DNA from: Clostridium sp. 'White wine YQ'
Lineage (GTDB): Bacteria > Bacillota > Clostridia > Clostridiales > Clostridiaceae
Reading direction: 5' to 3'
Assembly: GCF_028728205.1 (NCBI RefSeq)
Contig: NZ_JAQYUU010000016.1
Location: forward strand, 1 to 32,042
Length of the DNA stretch: 32,042 nt
Positions 31,799-32,042 of this stretch are shown one piece after another (position 1 is the stretch's first letter; each line of letters starts with the position of its first letter). The translations under genes and the position numbers were made by a program. Below the pieces are notes generated by a model. That model was not told where the DNA came from. It worked only from the letters and a program-made list of their open reading frames with translations, and did no database searches.

Positions 31799-31827
31799 TT
31801 GACAAATGAATATTGGGATAGTAAACT
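31799..31827 (+). promoter_or_regulatory. Promoter of tRNA-Thr (and probably tuf)
   Basis: A perfect -35 TTGACA (31799-31804), 17 bases, then TAAACT (31822-31827). A perfect TATAAT at 31829-31834 is too far from this -35. Confidence 0.6.
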
Positions 31828-31836
31828 TTATAATTG

Positions 31837-31863
31837 GTATATATATGATATACATATATATAC
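31837..31863. repeat. Perfect 11-bp inverted repeat upstream of tRNA-Thr
   Basis: GTATATATATG and CATATATATAC flank ATATA. It lies between the predicted promoter and the tRNA, with no T-run for termination. It may be a processing hairpin in the tRNA precursor or chance in an AT-alternating stretch. Confidence 0.5.
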
Positions 31864-31870
31864 TTAAGTT

Positions 31871-31946
31871 GCTCACGTAGCTCAGTCGGTAGAGCGTCGC
31901 CTTGGTAAGGCGGAGGTCGTCGGTTCAATCCCGATCGTGAGCTCCA
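31871..31946 (+). tRNA. tRNA-Thr (GGT)
   Basis: 76 nt. Acceptor strands GCTCACG and CGTGAGC, discriminator T, encoded CCA. The anticodon loop CTTGGTAA region gives GGT (Thr), with a GTTCAAT T-loop. It lies 65 bases before tuf; no terminator is seen between them, so a joint transcript is likely. Confidence 0.95.
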
Positions 31947-32011
31947 ATTTTTTCTAAAAACTAAACGCTAGGCAAAGTTTATTAAAAAAAGTTATAAGGA
32001 GGAATCAAACA

Positions 32012-32042
32012 ATGTCAAAGGCAAAATTTGAAAGAAACAAAC
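32012..32042 (+). CDS. tuf: Elongation factor Tu, N-terminal start only
   Basis: Only ten codons are in the window: MSKAKFERNK, matching the EF-Tu N terminus of clostridia (usually followed by PHVNIGTIGHVDHGKT). Ribosome site AAGGAGGAAT lies before the ATG. EF-Tu carries aminoacyl-tRNA to the ribosome. The gene runs off the end; its position after sigH and tRNA-Thr supports the call. Confidence 0.88.
   Translation, partial: MSKAKFERNK

Overview
The window looks like a chromosomal segment from a low-GC, spore-forming anaerobe of the genus Clostridium (sensu stricto). The evidence is the strongly AT-rich sequence with AGA/ATA-rich codon use, the sporulation genes csfB (Gin) and sigH, a clostridial 2[4Fe-4S] ferredoxin, GapN, and gene order matching the origin-proximal core of Firmicutes. 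Almost everything is housekeeping. I see no insertion sequence, prophage, CRISPR array or clear horizontally acquired island.

Layout. 1-165: the 3' end of tRNA-Phe, then tRNA-Cys and a terminator. 166-305: an intergenic cluster of DnaA-box-like sites. 293-2715 (minus): an S66 peptidase and an M20-family protein that has lost most of its metal ligands. 2932-7789: csfB, an Orn/Lys/Arg-type decarboxylase, tmk, darA (c-di-AMP receptor), holB, ricT and a cysteine-poor HMA-like protein; the first six follow the B. subtilis csfB-yaaO-tmk-yaaQ-holB-yaaT order. 7878-8048: a 56-residue ferredoxin. 8126-8776 (minus): a metallo-beta-lactamase-fold hydrolase. 8882-13404: the CtsR-controlled ctsR-mcsA-mcsB-clpC proteolysis operon.

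13596-16310 is a redox operon, trxB-like flavoprotein / glutaredoxin / gapN, whose promoter carries a GC-rich CsoR-family-like inverted repeat. 16422-18561: a DUF1292 protein, then an ECF sigma factor with its membrane-anchored partner, preceded by a promoter that looks self-recognised. 18612-18839 (minus): a second glutaredoxin. 18983-20494: a NagR-type GntR regulator and nagB behind a dre-like operator. 20687-23131: radA-disA. 23218-23616 (minus): a small Cys-containing, possibly MazG-like protein. 23882-25664: yacL (PIN-TRAM) and ispD. 25678-29088: a T-box-controlled proS-cysS unit. 29248-31785: mrnC-rlmB-yacP-sigH. 31871-31946 is tRNA-Thr, followed by the first codons of tuf.

How the parts connect. 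Both a c-di-AMP synthase (disA) and a c-di-AMP receptor (darA) are present. CtsR, the McsA/McsB arginine kinase and ClpC form a protein quality-control circuit. The flavoprotein and glutaredoxin resemble the NADH-dependent Cp34/Cp9 system described in Clostridium pasteurianum, and GapN in the same operon would supply NADPH. The most interesting non-coding signals are the CsoR-like operator on the redox operon, the ECF autoregulatory promoter, the DnaA-box cluster away from oriC, and a proline T-box that also appears to govern cysS. All assignments come from reading the sequence; no database search was run.
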